From Deminuibacter soli (lineage in GTDB: Bacteria; Bacteroidota; Bacteroidia; Chitinophagales; Chitinophagaceae), in NCBI RefSeq assembly GCF_003412455.1, contig NZ_QTJU01000019.1, forward strand, positions 1 through 32,110: a DNA stretch of 32,110 nt, in the 5' to 3' direction. Made by a program: the position numbers and the translations under genes. The notes beneath the pieces are model-generated. The model was given only the letters and a program-made list of their open reading frames with translations. It made no database searches and was not told the DNA's origin. Below, piece after piece: positions 31,867 to 32,110 of this stretch; within the stretch, counting starts at the first letter, position 1, and the number at the start of each line of letters is the position of its first letter.

Positions 31867-31933
31867 GCCCGTGGCTGTGTCCTCACAGCCGCTCATTAAT
31901 TGGAAAGTTGCTGTGGGGGACACAGCAACGGGC
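31867..31933 (+). repeat. GGCTGTG double-hairpin repeat, copy 8
   Basis: GCCCGTGGCTGTGTCC, TCACAGCCGC, spacer, GTTGCTGTGGGGGACACAGC, AACGGGC. It is complete, same orientation as the copies at 8207 and 14650; here the outer ends can also pair with each other. Confidence 0.88.
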
Positions 31934-31940
31934 AAGTTAA

Positions 31941-31977
31941 AAAAGAAAAGCGGCCGCAAACGGGCCGCTTTTCTTTT
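31941..31977. terminator. Strong, probably bidirectional terminator
   Basis: A 15-bp stem (31941-31955 with 31963-31977: AAAAGAAAAGCGGCC / GGCCGCTTTTCTTTT) with a short loop; A-rich on the left, T-rich on the right. It ends the Gfo/Idh/MocA unit and could stop minus-strand transcription too. Confidence 0.92.
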
Positions 31978-32028
31978 TATTCATTTGTACTTGCCTGAAT
32001 AAGGTTGACTTTTTTTGTAGATAATAGA

Positions 32029-32107
32029 CCTCGTTGTAAAGTAATGTTTTTTCTGATACAGCTGATTAAAGCGGTTCATTTGCAAAAGACATTGCTTTGC
32101 AACGAGG
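32029..32107. repeat. Inverted repeat at the right edge of the window
   Basis: CCTCGTTGTAAAGTAATG (32029-32046) pairs with CATTGCTTTGCAACGAGG (32090-32107), two mismatches in 18 bp, and the similarity continues inward (ATGTTTTTT / AAAAGACAT). The 43-bp centre has no open frame. It could be the end of a small mobile element or a regulatory hairpin of a gene beyond the window. Confidence 0.6.
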
Positions 32108-32110
32108 ATT

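Overview
The window reads as a Bacteroidota chromosome, most likely Chitinophagaceae or a close relative. The reasons are the Bacteroidota-only type VI secretion proteins (TssD-type Hcp, TssN, TssO, TssP, TssR), candidate promoters of the TTTG / TAnnTTTG type rather than sigma-70 boxes, and a lack of obvious Shine-Dalgarno sequences. All family assignments come from reading the protein sequences; no database search was run.

Left part (1-7300): a tripartite RND efflux operon on the minus strand (outer-membrane factor, RND pump, membrane-fusion lipoprotein), read away from a divergent LysR-type regulator. A 17-bp palindrome between them fits a LysR operator. Next come accessory genes: a HAD phosphatase, a secreted YD-repeat-like protein with a clear terminator, and a hemolysin-III/TrhA-type membrane protein.

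Centre and right (10680-30660): a nearly complete subtype-iii T6SS in several transcription units. On the minus strand, read from high to low coordinates, are TssO, a second bitopic protein, TssP (PKD) and TssR (VWA-like), which form the envelope complex; then TssH/ClpV, the sheath pair TssB-TssC, a flavodoxin-fold oxidoreductase, and a TssD - DUF5675-like - TssD module. This is followed by a terminator, a lysozyme-family protein and an overlapping lipoprotein, which together look like an effector-immunity pair. The baseplate genes lie to the right: tssE-tssF on plus, tssN and tssK on minus, tssG on plus. No VgrG (TssI) or PAAR gene and no lipoprotein clearly assignable as TssQ is present. A Gfo/Idh/MocA oxidoreductase closes the window.

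The intergenic DNA is the other striking element. Nearly every gap holds short arrays with a 7-bp (sometimes 8-bp) period built on different core words, a dispersed ~66-bp double-hairpin repeat with a GGCTGTG core (eight full or partial copies), a ~135-bp block present twice, and an imperfect inverted repeat of the 'accacagagaacac' kind. Several genes end inside or directly against these repeats, and in at least two cases the repeat supplies the stop codon.
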